Assembly (NCBI RefSeq): GCF_050947875.1 | Contig: NC_134569.1 | Location: forward strand, 36,679,277 to 36,743,276 | Reading direction: 5' to 3' | From: Dermacentor variabilis | Lineage: Eukaryota; Arthropoda; Arachnida; Ixodida; Ixodidae | Length of the DNA stretch: 64,000 bases | In this document: positions 43,625 to 54,727 of the stretch, in pieces | Numbering within the stretch: position 1 is the first letter of the stretch | Layout of the letters: each line of letters begins with the position of its first letter | Notes under the pieces: generated by a model | What the model was told of the DNA's origin: nothing | Seen by the model: the letters and a program-made list of their open reading frames with translations, nothing else | Database searches by the model: none | Made by a program: the position numbers and the translations under genes

Positions 43625-44296
43625 CTAGAGACGTTTTATCCTGTACAAGAAGTGTTTCGTAAATGCAGTACCAAGACGCAGCCGGTGTACTAATGTTTCA
43701 AATTTTCTGTTGTCTCTTAGAGTTTCCGGCATTGATAAGTTTATACATGGGTCTATAGAGTATAACTCCGAGTTTTTAATTTGCTGGTCAAACCAGGTAG
43801 TTTTGCTGAGGCGACAAGAAATCTGTCTCAGGATCAGACGGACTTCACTACGCAATAGGGGAAGATTGGTTGTCTCCGCGTTATTGTGCGCTCGATTCGC
43901 AGCTGCGTCCGCTGCAGTATTACCAGGAATATTGCAGTGCCCAGGTATCCACTGAAATGCAATTACGTGGTTCATTGCGCTTGCTTTTGTAAGTTCTTTG
44001 AGCGTCTCATACAATAGCGAAGTGTTCAAAGAATTTTTCTTATTGCTCTGTAGTAATGTGAGAGCGGCTTGCGAATCGCTAAAGATAACCCATTTTTGCG
44101 ATTGTTTTTCTGGTGTTATGAAACGCAAAGCCCACAGGATTGCAAATAGTTGTGCCATGGTAGAAGATGTGTCCCGGGATAATTTAAATTTTTGCTCTAG
44201 CGCTAAATGTGGAATGACGAATGCTGAAGTCGAGGAATTTTTATGACACGAACCATCTGTATAAACGTGGATGTACTGGGGATATAATGAGTACAT
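43625..44296 (-). pseudogene. I-clade LINE RNase H domain
   Basis: An open frame of 223 codons reads YIHVYTDGSCHKNSSTSAFV (first Asp in TDGS), STMAQLFAILWALRF (Glu position occupied by Gln in the usual E-L-x-A slot), WVIFSDSQAALTLLQS (Asp) and AFQWIPGHCNIPGNTAADAA (final His/Asp region). It then reads FETLVHRLRLGTAFTKHF before the zinc finger. The apparent Gln in place of the catalytic Glu may be a further lesion. It removes RNA from the hybrid in active members. Confidence 0.82.
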
Positions 44297-45038
44297 TTGG
44301 AAGAGTGCCAGTTGCTGGTGCGGCTACAACGAACATGTCTGTCTTTGATATAATCCCGTCAACCAATAATACTATTTTAGGGCATGTTAACATCCAGGAA
44401 GGGTAACTAACATCCACTTTGCATAATTCAAATCTTGGTAATAATGCTTTATGTTCTCCAACAACATCGTGAATTTCGCTTTTGTTTCTTTCTGTGAGCG
44501 CGAGCTTTAATGGATGCTTCTCGTGTTGGGTTAAGATGCGATAAACATGTCGGCAGGTTTCAACCGTTCGTATGACTGGAAATGGGGGTGACGAGCTTCA
44601 CCAATTACTAAAGAAATCGAGGTAGCCTGCGGAACCCCAAGACTAACTCGTAGCCCCCTTGCTAGTAAACGTTGACATTCCTCAGAAGTTTGCGATGAAC
44701 CATGGAGAATAGGGGCCGAGTAAGCATTTTTTTGTTTTATGAGTGCGTTATGAACTTGTAGTAGCGGGGAGACTGATCAACCCCACGTTGTGCCAGCGAG
44801 TCGCCGAAGTACGTTTATTACTGCATTGGTCTACTTTTCAATTGCGCGGATGTGTGATGCCCATGTTAGCTGGCGGTCAAGAATAACTCAAGAAATTTAT
44901 GCTCTTTCACAAACATCAAACTTTTCCCATTAAGCGTAAGTTGTAAATTATTCAGCTGTCGTCTAGTGAAAGGAAGTACGGCTGTATGTGCGTATGAAAG
45001 ACTCATGCCTCTTTCTTTTAAAAAAGGTGTCGATACTA

Positions 45039-46352
45039 TCAATTAAGACCCTCTTGCAGCGTTGTTTGAATGTCTTGTATATGGGATCCAGAGGCCCATA
45101 TGCAGGTGTCATCTGCGTACAGAGAATGCTGTAGACCAGATGGGAGTTTTTGTGGCAAGGCTGCCATGACACAGTTGAATAAAAACGGACTGAGAACACT
45201 GCCCTGCGGAACGCCCTGCGTGATGCTGTGATAATTACTTTCTCCTTCAATTGTTTCCATAAATATTTTTCTATCTTTCAAGAAATTTGATACCCATCGC
45301 AGCGTTCGACCGTGTAGGCCAAGCTCTAACATACCAGCAAGGACGTGTATGTGACTTACAGTGTCAAATGCTCTTTGAATGTCTAAGAATACTGCTACTG
45401 TCACATTTCCGCAAATTCGTTCATGTTCGACGCATGTGGCAATGTCTAATACTGCTTCCATTATGCATCGATTTTGTCGAAAACCGGTCATGTGGTCGGA
45501 AAACAGATTTGTGTGTTCACACCACCATTGCAGTCGACTGTCTATCATCTTCTCCATTAGTTTGGAAAAACAGCTTGTGAGACTGACGGGTCGGTAGGAG
45601 TCAAGACAAAGTGGAGTCTTTCCTGGTTTTAGCACTGGAATTACCCGAGCTAATTTCCATGAATCCGGAAGGGTCTCTCTGATCCAGATATCATTAAATA
45701 TCTCCAAAAGAGTCATTGTTCCTACTGGACCTAGGTTCTTTAACATCACATACGTAACACCACCTGGACCTGCGGGTGTCTTTGTACGGCATGACGAAAG
45801 AGCACGTTTCAATTCATTTAAACTAAACTCACAGTCAAGTTGAGGATTTTGTGACATAAAGCACGCACGAACCTTCTGTTCTGCTAGTGTTGTCGAACTT
45901 GCGAATTGTAGGAAAGTATACGGAATTCCTGGTCTGGATATAAGTTCACAGAATTCGTCAGCAACAAATGTTTCCGGAGTGCTTCGAACTACGGCAAGGG
46001 CTCGGAAGGGATGGCTCTGGGTAAGTGGACCACTAAAAGATCGGACAACGGACCATATTTTGGGAACTGGAGTAAGCGGAGACAACGACGCGCAGTATTC
46101 TCGCCATCTTCTCGTGCCTAATTTTTGTAAGCGTCGGCGCGAAGTTGACTGAATTTTCTGTGCCATCTTGTAGTCATCCAGCTTTCCACTGCGGCGGCAA
46201 GCCAGTTCTGGGCGTCTTCGAATTGCCCTTAGGCATTCATATTCTCCGTCGACTGCAGCGTATTCATTCGGAACAATGACTTGCTTTGTGCAGATCTTGT
46301 AAGACTCACACAATACATTTGCAAAACTTTGAAAGTTTGGATTTTCGCCCAA
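45039..46352 (-). pseudogene. I-clade LINE ORF2 reverse transcriptase
   Basis: About 437 open codons. Visible blocks: the linker helix region (RRRLQKLGTRRWREYCAS), PAGPGGVTYVMLKNL, WKLARVIPVLKPGKTP, SYRPVSLTSCFSKLMEKM, TGFRQNRCIMEAVLDI, the motif A block AVFLDIQRAFDTVSH, GVPQGSVLSPFLFNCVM, and the active site SLYADDTCIWASG near the end. A stop at 45039-45041 with a shift ends the frame; the thumb continues in another frame (LKERGMSLSYAHTAVLPFTR) with more breaks down to 44300. All catalytic Asp residues that I can see are kept. Confidence 0.88.
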
Positions 46353-46379
46353 TGAGTTACTTAAGTGGTGCCGAAAACT

Positions 46380-47088
46380 TTACCAATTAGTATATTTTGA
46401 GTAGCGCCGGGTCCCCTCGCTCCGTATGAGGCGATGTTTTACCAGGATCGGAAAATGATCACTACCGTGCGTTTCTATGTCTGTTGACCATTCAACGCCA
46501 TCAAGAAGGTCTTGTGAGCAGAGCGTGACATCTATACAGCTTGAGTAACGAAACCCCCGCAAGAACGTTGGAGCGCTGTCATTTAACACGACCAGATTAG
46601 TTTTTTCTGCGGCAGTCTCTATAATGCTTCCACGGGAATCATTATATTCAGTGCCCCAGATGAAGTTATGTGCATTGAAGTCCCCACAAACCAGCACATG
46701 TGAGTTTGCGATACCAAACACATTCACCAAGCTGTCTACTGATATTTTGCTAGCACATTGTAGATAAAGACTGATCACAATAACGCTTGTGTTTCTAAAT
46801 GATATCTTGCATGCTACGAACTCAGGTATATTTAAACGCTCCACTGTATTAAATAGGACGGCAGGTCTTTTCTCACGCATAACAACGCTCTGCTACTTCC
46901 AGCAATGCGCGATGATTTATATATATAACATAGTTCGAAAGACGAAAGTCATCTCGTACGCCTGCCTCCTGTATACATAAAACAGGAAAGTTATGTTGAG
47001 CTAGTAGTTTGCGGAAATCAGCTGACTTATTTCGAAGGCTATTAGCATTCCACTGAAATATGAAAACATTGTTATAGCGATTATTCAT
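46380..47088 (-). pseudogene. I-clade LINE ORF2 endonuclease domain (broken)
   Basis: The ATG at 47088 (MNNRYNNVFIFQWNANSLRN) overlaps the ORF1 stop. The first frame runs to 46873 and includes FPVLCIQEAGV, the metal-binding Glu motif. A frameshift then leads to 46880-46380, with HVLVCGDFNAHNFIWG (GDFNAH, catalytic Asp/Asn), DVTLCSQDL and the terminal SDHFPILV (catalytic Asp-His). The second part is in the same frame as the reverse transcriptase, separated only by a stop at 46380-46382. It nicks target DNA for target-primed reverse transcription in intact relatives. Confidence 0.85.
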
Positions 47089-48592
47089 CGTAAGCCTGCA
47101 GTGCTGTTGGTGGTTGTGGAAGCACAAACGATTCCATAGAAAGCAGTGCTTTTACCTCTGGAAGGTTGTTTGCGTGTGGAATGGCACTGAGAATGGCACG
47201 CAGAGCTGTGAATAGCATGGGCAGGATCATCTGTGCCACGGGTAAAGACGCGTAATTGCCAAACGACGCTGATGCTTCATGTGTGCTCGAAGCAGGTCGC
47301 TGAAGAGCTGACTGAGATGGTCGCTGGGATGACTGGTGTGGTTGAGGTGAATATTGTGGTAGTCGCTCAGATGTTAGGTGAGGTTGCTGTGTCACTGGCA
47401 GAGGGCGTTGTTTAGAAGGTCGGCGAAGTTCACTCGAAGCCTGGGCAAGATGAGTAGTGTTCTCTGGAGGTGGATCGTGTCGCTCGCTGTCAGAGCGTTG
47501 TCGACCTGAGTGCTTTAGAGCTGCAGAGTAGTTCATGTTGACCACTTGTTTTTTTTCTTTGTTGGCAGTTGGAGGCGCGCATCTTACAGCATCAAGGTTG
47601 GGTGGGGGCGCATTACGAAGAGGTAGCCTTCCGTATTTCAACTTATGTCTGCGCAACCTTGAGGCAGCTCTGCTCTGAGGGCGCCCGGAGAAGGAAGCTG
47701 TATGGTTTCCGCCACAGTTGGCACACTTTGGCTGACACACAGACTTGCAGTCTGAATGGTCGTGGTCTTCTGAGCATATGTTGCAGCGACGTGGACTGCG
47801 GCAGTTCTTCGATAAATGTCCAAATCTCTGGCAGTTGTGGCATCTCAGAGCAGGGCCGCGATATTCTTCTACGGGATGACTAGTGAAACCTAAATGCACT
47901 CGTTGTGGCATTGGTTTGTCTTCTCTGAAATGGAGAATGACAGTTCTCAGAGGGCGTGATTCTACTGCTCCGTCTTTTTGGCGATTATAGCCCCCCTGAT
48001 GGCGGGCAGATGTCATACCAAAGTCCTTCAGGAAGTTAGCCAGGTGTTTTTCTGTATACTCAACTGGCACATAGCGTATCTTGCCAACATTCTTGGTATA
48101 AGATGCCGGAATGAATGGTTTGACTCCCAAACAAGCCACTTCGCTCATCGACAGTAGATGTCTTGCAGATGAGACTGAAGTAACGTTGAAAGAGAAACTT
48201 GCATCTCTATTCACGCGGAATGACTGTACCTTTTCCTTTGCCGCGGAGACAATTTCCGACGCAGCGCGGTTTGGTTTCACTTGCCAGAAGTTGCGTCCTT
48301 CTAGTGAGGGTCGAAAAACAAACGGAATTCCCTCAGGCCGCTTCTTTTTATACGTTACCAAGGAGAACGGCGTTTCAGCGCAGTCTATGTCTTTATCTTC
48401 ACTTAGCTCATAGGTAGATGTTTTGTCGTCGTCAACCCGTGGTTTCTTGGCTTCACTTTTGCTTGTCTCAGCCACATTCACTGAAGGTGCGCTGGAAGGT
48501 AGGGCAACGTTGAAAACTAGCGTCGCCGGCTTGATGACATTAGGCGCGTGTTGTGGCACTTCCGAGTGCGGCGCCGATTCTGCGGCACTCAT
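47081..48592 (-). CDS. I-clade LINE ORF1, gag-like zinc-knuckle protein
   Basis: Start chosen at the ATG at 48592 (MSAAESAPHSEVPQHA); the frame is open further upstream but without ATG support. 503 codons. The N-terminal third is Ser/Pro/Lys-rich with a KKPRVDDDK nuclear-signal-like patch. A central RRM-like or gag core follows (SLVTYKKKRPEGIPF, SFRVNRDASFSFNVTS). Three knuckles come next: CHNCQRFGHLSKNC, CNICSEDHDHSDC and CANCGGNHTASFSGRP, the last with Arg where a cysteine is expected. The C-terminus is Gln/Pro/Ser-rich and ends LPEVKALLSMESF to AYDE. In the family it binds element RNA and forms RNPs. The frame is uninterrupted, unlike ORF2. Confidence 0.85.
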   Translation of the reverse strand: MSAAESAPHSEVPQHAPNVIKPATLVFNVALPSSAPSVNVAETSKSEAKKPRVDDDKTSTYELSEDKDIDCAETPFSLVTYKKKRPEGIPFVFRPSLEGRNFWQVKPNRAASEIVSAAKEKVQSFRVNRDASFSFNVTSVSSARHLLSMSEVACLGVKPFIPASYTKNVGKIRYVPVEYTEKHLANFLKDFGMTSARHQGGYNRQKDGAVESRPLRTVILHFREDKPMPQRVHLGFTSHPVEEYRGPALRCHNCQRFGHLSKNCRSPRRCNICSEDHDHSDCKSVCQPKCANCGGNHTASFSGRPQSRAASRLRRHKLKYGRLPLRNAPPPNLDAVRCAPPTANKEKKQVVNMNYSAALKHSGRQRSDSERHDPPPENTTHLAQASSELRRPSKQRPLPVTQQPHLTSERLPQYSPQPHQSSQRPSQSALQRPASSTHEASASFGNYASLPVAQMILPMLFTALRAILSAIPHANNLPEVKALLSMESFVLPQPPTALQAYDE

Positions 48593-48897
48593 GCACCTAG
48601 GAACGCGCTGTCGGACATATGGCTCGTGCCGGTGTTTTTTGCTGCCCACCGCTGTGGCAGGCGTAGATGCGCTGCGGAGCGCAGCAAAACCGCGCGATAC
48701 TGTGCGCGATCTCCAGCACACAGGTATCCCACGGGATGTCCGTTCTCCCTGGACAAAAGCGAAGTCTCAGCACAGCACTGATTCTTGAAGAAAACAGAAA
48801 ACAATACCTCACCGAAGAAGCAGCGGCAGCTCGGAGGGACTTCTTCTTCTTCGTCTTCGGCGCCTTCTTCCTTGTTTTCGCTCTTCTTCCACGCGTG

Positions 48898-48972
48898 TCC
48901 GATTGTGGAATCGAACATCGGTGTGCAAGCACAGCATCCCGGTGCTCTAACCATTATACCGCGAACCAGCAA
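48898..48972 (-). other. tRNA-like (Pol III promoter-like) unit
   Basis: On the minus strand, GGTATAATGGTTAGAGCACC resembles a tRNA D-arm/box A, and ATGTTCGATTCCAC, about 24 bases later, resembles the T-arm/box B. The distance fits a tRNA head, but I could not pair a clean acceptor stem, so it is a pseudo-tRNA or SINE head rather than a tRNA gene. Confidence 0.5.
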
Positions 48973-50242
48973 TAACAAACGCCACCACCTCCATGTTCAT
49001 GGCGGAGCCCGCTTCAATGGCGTTTCAAATTAACAAGGTCGTCCAATACGGGCACCAAATCAGGCGGTTCTTCTTGTGCCTTAAAATACTCAGCTATATG
49101 CGCGACACTTTTAAGTGAATGTTTCATTGTTGACTACAATAATATCAGTCTGCTTATCGCACAGCTATTTCAGTACTCCAGTCGCATGATCCCACGGAGC
49201 ATGTGCTATCGACATTTTCCACCGGAAAATGCGGATTACAATGAGGAGTAATTAAAGGTTCCTTTCCTGGAGTTCGATGCAGTATATCCCAGGGGAAACG
49301 GCGTCCATGCAGGTAATGAACACGTGCTCTGCAGTCCGGGTTCTATACAACGAGCAATTGGTTGTTTACCTAACAAAGCTGCCTCAGTTGTTTAGCCCTT
49401 GCTTTGTTAGTAAGAAATCGCTATGAAGTTAGTAAAATGAAGATTTGACAACTGGTTTAACACCCATCATTTGAATACTTTTTAGGGCATCTAGTCCAAA
49501 AAAGCCACTGCACATTTCTCGGCACACAGGGGCCGAAAAGAGAAGATTTATAGAATCCCGATACAAGTTCATCCCGCTTCGCAGTAGTGTGACAATGAGG
49601 TCATACTGGCACGCATGCTTGACTCCTGCCTACGCCAACTATATAGCCCTTAGAGACGACTGTGACGTCACGTACAACGAGCGCTAACACGTTCATGCGC
49701 GTCATTTTCCATTCAGCCACAGATTCAATGATGTTTTGCTCGCGCTTCAAAAGCAAGGCGCATGCCAGCTTCTACCATTCATGCCTCGTGGCAGCTAACG
49801 CTTGGAGACTGTGTCTTGGACTGCACCGCCTTCGAGATCAGCCTGCACTCAGTTGTCCTTTCGTAAAAGCTTTTAAGGTTACGAACACGCTGCGTGGCGT
49901 TGTACCGCCTTCTGGAGGAGCCTACGGGGTTAGAGTTACTGTATAGGCTGCCTTTAAGGAGCAAGGGAGCCTACGAAGTAACTCTACAGGAGGTCACAGA
50001 ACAGGTCGTAACGTTTCTTCGCTGAAAAAAAAAAGGAAATTGTCCTCTTGCTGTCACCGTCATACTATCGTCATCGCCAGCTTGCTCCTTTCGTCACACA
50101 GCATTGCTTGCTTGATTCACACAAACACGTTTACTCATCTGGTAACCCTTTGAAGAATCCCCAAAGATGCTGAATAACCAGCTACCTGCAAAATACTTCT
50201 ACGCGTAACGTCAATTCTTCCATGTAGTGCGTGAGATTTGCA

Positions 50243-50293
50243 TTTCTTTCTTTCTTTCTTTCTTTCTTCCTTTCTTTCTTTCTTTCTTTCTTT
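50243..50293. repeat. (TTTC)n microsatellite
   Basis: About 12 tetranucleotide units with one interruption (TTCC). Confidence 0.9.
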
Positions 50294-53200
50294 GTGAATA
50301 ATATAAATACCTGTAGTAGTACCAGCAGCACAACTGAAAAAGTAATAGAAGCGTCAATGGCCGTTGACAACTACCTCGAAACAGAGTACCAAGTTTATTG
50401 CGAACATTGTTGTGAAAACAAATGAAAACACAGAACACGAAGAAGAGCGTAGACAGAAAGCGAGAGAGACAGCGAAAAGGGGCAGACTGGTCAGTCAGGA
50501 TGGTTAACGAGCGATGGTTCTAGCGTCCGGAGAAAGAATGACCGCGTTACGAGCAACAGAGGGTCAACTCAACTGTATGAGCAGCACCCACGTCCACAAG
50601 AATAAACAATTATAACTCTCTGAAGGACGGCTAATTGGTTCGCTTTAAGCATTATACAAGCAACGGCAAAGACAAGATAACTCGGTGTCAACTGCTCAGG
50701 CGCTGCATTGTCAGTATCACCCGTTTTGCGTTGTCTTTGTCAACATCGCCCGGCCCCTGCGGCACTGTTTGCATAATGAAAAAAGAAAGAAGAAAAACAA
50801 GACGTGGTCCTTGATACGGATGTGATCCTGACGTACGGGCAAGCCTGAAGAGTGCGCTCCAGCGCGTCGCATCGTAACAGCCGAAACCGCACCTCGACGC
50901 CCGCTTTCAGCCGCAAAAGCAGCTGGTGACTAATGGGTCAGATAGTCCTGTCGGCGCAGGAAGCACCTAGTTGGGGTGCCCATGGCCACAGAGTTTATCG
51001 GACAGGCTCAGCCCAAAATTTTCCATGGTTGCTTGGCTGATCAGTCGCACGCTGTACCGATAGGTGACTTGCGGCCAGGCGGACGTCGGTGCGTCGCGGC
51101 ATGAAGTTCGAAAACAGAGAATTATGGTCGCAGAACAGAACTAGTTTGTGGAAACCCTTGATTACCAATATGACACGGTTTCTGTAAAGCTAATTTGGGT
51201 TGCTTCTATATATGGCGGTTTATTGAAATTTCTCTCAAGCGTCCGCAAAAATTTGCCCGACTGCCTCGATTGCGTGTATCGCTGTTTTCTTCACAAATTC
51301 TTGCGTTTGTACATTGATTCTGATGCGGGGTCATGTCGCTCGTTTGCATTGCGAGAAATGTATTTGCCTTGTTTTTTAATCGTCTCTCTTCTTTAAGATT
51401 GCACTTCGATAACACGATAGCATGTCCGGGTGACAAAAGATCTTTGAAACGTTGTTATTACTGAACTGAAGGAAACCAGGAAGAAACAATATATTTCCAA
51501 GAAGTATTGATGTTCTTGCAATCGTAAAGACATGCTGCTAATCGAACCATTAAGCAGTCTGAGTTGGCACATAAGTTTATCTGGTGCAAGAACATACAAT
51601 GCTACAGAAACTTTTCTCATTCTTATGAAATAGGAAGCGGACACAACACGGTAGTACACCCCTTGCATGAAAAATTTGTTGGGCCATGACTTTACGTCAA
51701 CACAGAAATGTTTAAAAGAACTGCCTGACAAAGCAATAGTTATGAGAGATGACATTGCAGTTCATGGTCCGCGTTGAGAACACCGTAACATTTTAATTAG
51801 TATGATATCGAATGGCAAAATCAGCCTTGAACATCCCCATCCCGGAATAAGGTATCTTGCTGCCGATTAGTCATTACGAGAGGATGGGAAAAATAACTTA
51901 CTTTCAGAACCTTATACTAATATCCAGTGTCGGTACATGGATGTGTAGCCACCGAGGCGTAATGGTATGCATTTGTGAAAAGAGGAGCTTCAATTCCATG
52001 ATGTAAAACAACTGAAGCGATGACGCGTGAAGTATATATATAATCAAGCTGGAGGACAACAGTCTTCAGAAGTCAGCGTTATTTTTTTTATGAATGTTGA
52101 AACCACAGATTGGAAGTGCCAGAGCATTCGAAAAATTTGAAAGTTAAGAAAGAAAAGCAACAATTTACCAGCATCGTTCGTCATAACGAGAAAGTGGGTA
52201 GGGGGGAGGAGCGCTAGTCGGAGGTGAGAAGGGCAGCGAAGACGAACTGCGGTTGCGACCGGAGTGGCGGTGGGGGAGTTGACTCAATTATAACTATCTG
52301 CAAAGCCGGCCAGAGTAACTCGTGGTCGCCGCAGAGAACCACAGGCGCTTCCGGCTGCCAGTGGCGAGAAGCTCGGCCCATGCAGCAGGCCAGCAGGCAG
52401 GAAAGCCAGATACGCGCGCTACGAGGAACAGAGTGATGCTTCTGCGGAAGGAAGGAGCTTACAGCGCGCTGGGGAAGTTGGGAGAGGAGGTGGGCGAAGG
52501 GAGTTTCCGGTTGGCTTGACCCGCGCTCCGCGCCGTGCGAGTCTCCTTTCCCCGTCCGCCAGCGTTGCTTCCAGTTCGATGGCTTTCGCCCCGCGGCCCC
52601 GAGGTGGGTTTCAGCTTCGATGGGTTTTGCCTCCCTGGCTTCAGATTGATGCGTCCCCGCCGTCACGTGACGGAGGAGCTAGCGTCTCAACCCCCCCTCC
52701 CCGGCACCCCCCCCCCAGCGCATCGTTCCGTTTCCCTTTTTCCTCTCCGCTGCGGAAGAAGCAGTGCCCGCTCCAGCCTTGCAACGTGTGGCACGAGCAC
52801 GAGCGCGTGCGCGCTTTTCCCGCGTACAACAGAATCGGGCTGAGAGGAAAAGCTTTCTTGCCGCGCCGATTGACGCCTTTTCAGATGACGCGAAGATTGA
52901 GTCGTCGTCATGCAGTGCCGGTGGTTGCTCCGAGTCGGCGGGCTCGCGATAGAGGGACCGACGTCGCGCTGCGTAGACTCGCGTGCGCGCTGTATCAAAT
53001 GGCGCCGATTCGCTACCCCTTTGTTGCCGGGTTCCAGTGTTTTGCTTACACAATGCGACGTGGGGCGATATAGCTCGGCGGTTTCCTTCCGCCCGTGATT
53101 TCCTGTGGAAACGAGAATCGACGTTGCTCTGGCTCCCGATTTCATGGTTACTGTATAGCGATCGCGGCGCGTGTCTTGCTCCATGATCGATCTCTGTGGC

Positions 53201-54492
53201 AGAATCGAATGTATTGCATATGCCTCACTGCGCGGGTGTCGTTCTTGTATTTCTCTTTCGTGAGCTAAGCATGATATATGTTAGTAAATCTAAAGACGGA
53301 CTGGCCTAAAAGTGACTCTACATTCGAGTGTTGACTCGTTACCGTCTCTTCACATTCGATTCATCGCGGTTGGCATGTTCTGCATGTAGTTCAGCACGAT
53401 TCTAAATGTAGTCGATTCGCAATATTGTGAATAGACTACCCTTAGGATGTAACCATTTATTCAAGTAAATTATTCATTTTACTTGAGCTTGGCTGTGACC
53501 CATGTCGTGAACGCTACGAGTGGCCTATAGGTGAAGCAATTCCCCTCTTTAAGAGGACACGCTGCCGTGTACTAATCTGGGCTATTCAAGTACTTGCAGG
53601 ATCGGTTATTCGTTAATGATGTGTGTTCTGGCTCATGTTTTCCTCGTGGCGAGGCCGCAGATAATTTGTGCAGGAGTGGGAGCACAATATTGGCCTGAAA
53701 CAATCCTTGTCTGGATCAATGATGCTGAGAGCAATACAAACCATATGAATTGTCATAAGCCATTAGGTAACACAGAGTGTAGCGTTCGTGGGTACACTGG
53801 CTTGATCCTCAACACTGTGTTCGTCGCGGGAAGTGCAATCGTGTCTCCCTGAAGCAGTAGTGCACGCAGAATAGTTTGGCGCGTTGTCATCGTTAGTAAA
53901 GCCGTTTTTTGCCATCTTAAGAAAGTTGATACTTAGTACCGGAAACTTGCGTGTGTTATTACAAGTTTTGTCGTAATCACCGTTCGTGCGGCAAAGTAGC
54001 AACGTCAGAACGGTTGTTCGGTGAGCGGTATATAACGCCGGACAAGTACGAGCACCAAATACGAAACCATCCTCCTTTTCACTGGCGCAAACCTTAGTCA
54101 ATGCACATGCAATATTAGGTTAGGTAGCTGTTTTCATCGCTTACCTTAAGTATGTAATATCTGACAACGGAAGTCATTGAACCTATGTAAGCACGCGTTG
54201 AAGCCATTCCCAGAACTACTGCTATAACAACACTGATTGCTAGCCAGTCTAATGTACTTCCATATATTGTCTTTTTAGTTGTGGGCAAATACATATAGCT
54301 CTCAGCATAACTATAGGGTCAGCATAAAAACTTGGCAAGTTCGCAGGTTCGTTTGATAGCAGGTTCAGTAACAGTGAGAACACTTTTTGTACTGTGCTAA
54401 GCACCCAAGGTGTACTTACGCCTGGCTGTGTGCACAATTATCTGAACTATGCAGTGGAAGAGCTAGAAACGACAGTGACCAATAGTCAATTC

Positions 54493-54510
54493 ATATATAT
54501 ATATATATAT
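54493..54510. repeat. (AT)n microsatellite, left part
   Basis: Borders the 5' LTR directly; its continuation is at 59720-59782 after the 3' LTR. Confidence 0.9.
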
Positions 54511-54657
54511 TGTAGTGGGCAATATGCATGTGGCGCTGTGCGGACTGCCACTGCTGTGGCGCGAGACCCGAGCTCGAGCTGCTGATGCGAACGGCTAGGA
54601 CTCGCGATCAAGAGCTACTTGCGATCCCTCGTACGAGCTGCAATAAACCCCCTTTCA
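54511..54657 (+). repeat. 5' LTR
   Basis: TG...CA ends, with AATAAA at 54642-54647. It differs from the 3' LTR at 8 of 147 positions by eye, so the insertion is not recent. Confidence 0.92.
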
Positions 54658-54727
54658 TTTGGTGGAGGTGCTTGGTAGACCTCGGAAACTGGAACTCCGA
54701 AGCCGGACGCTACCGACTGCTGCGACC

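Larger units (their letters stand above)
43005..48900 (-). mobile_element. I-clade LINE, nearly full length
   Basis: Minus-strand non-LTR retrotransposon with the complete domain order: ORF1 with zinc knuckles (48592-47081), ORF2 apurinic endonuclease (47088-46380), reverse transcriptase (46352-45039 and beyond), RNase H (44296-43625) and a C-terminal zinc finger (to 43393). The 3' UTR runs to an A10 tail (T10 on plus, 43005-43014) preceded by AATAAA. The RNase H and APE-type endonuclease together with the gag-like ORF1 indicate the I clade. It carries at least one stop (46380-46382) and frameshifts near 46875 and 45040, so it is inactive. The 5' end is uncertain; a tRNA-like unit lies at about 48898-48972. 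Confidence 0.88.

Noticed and set aside
49700..49880. LINE-like string VAANAWRLCLGLHRLRD on plus strand
   Set aside because: Resembles a LINE thumb block but too short and isolated to call an element.
50440..50560. Possible additional LINE 3' UTR on the minus strand
   Set aside because: Only a GACTGGTCAGTCAGGATGG-like resemblance; no tail or conserved core.
52516..53184. Overlapping ORFs of 165-185 residues on both strands
   Set aside because: GC-rich region opens all frames; no domain, Arg/Ser/Pro-rich in every frame.
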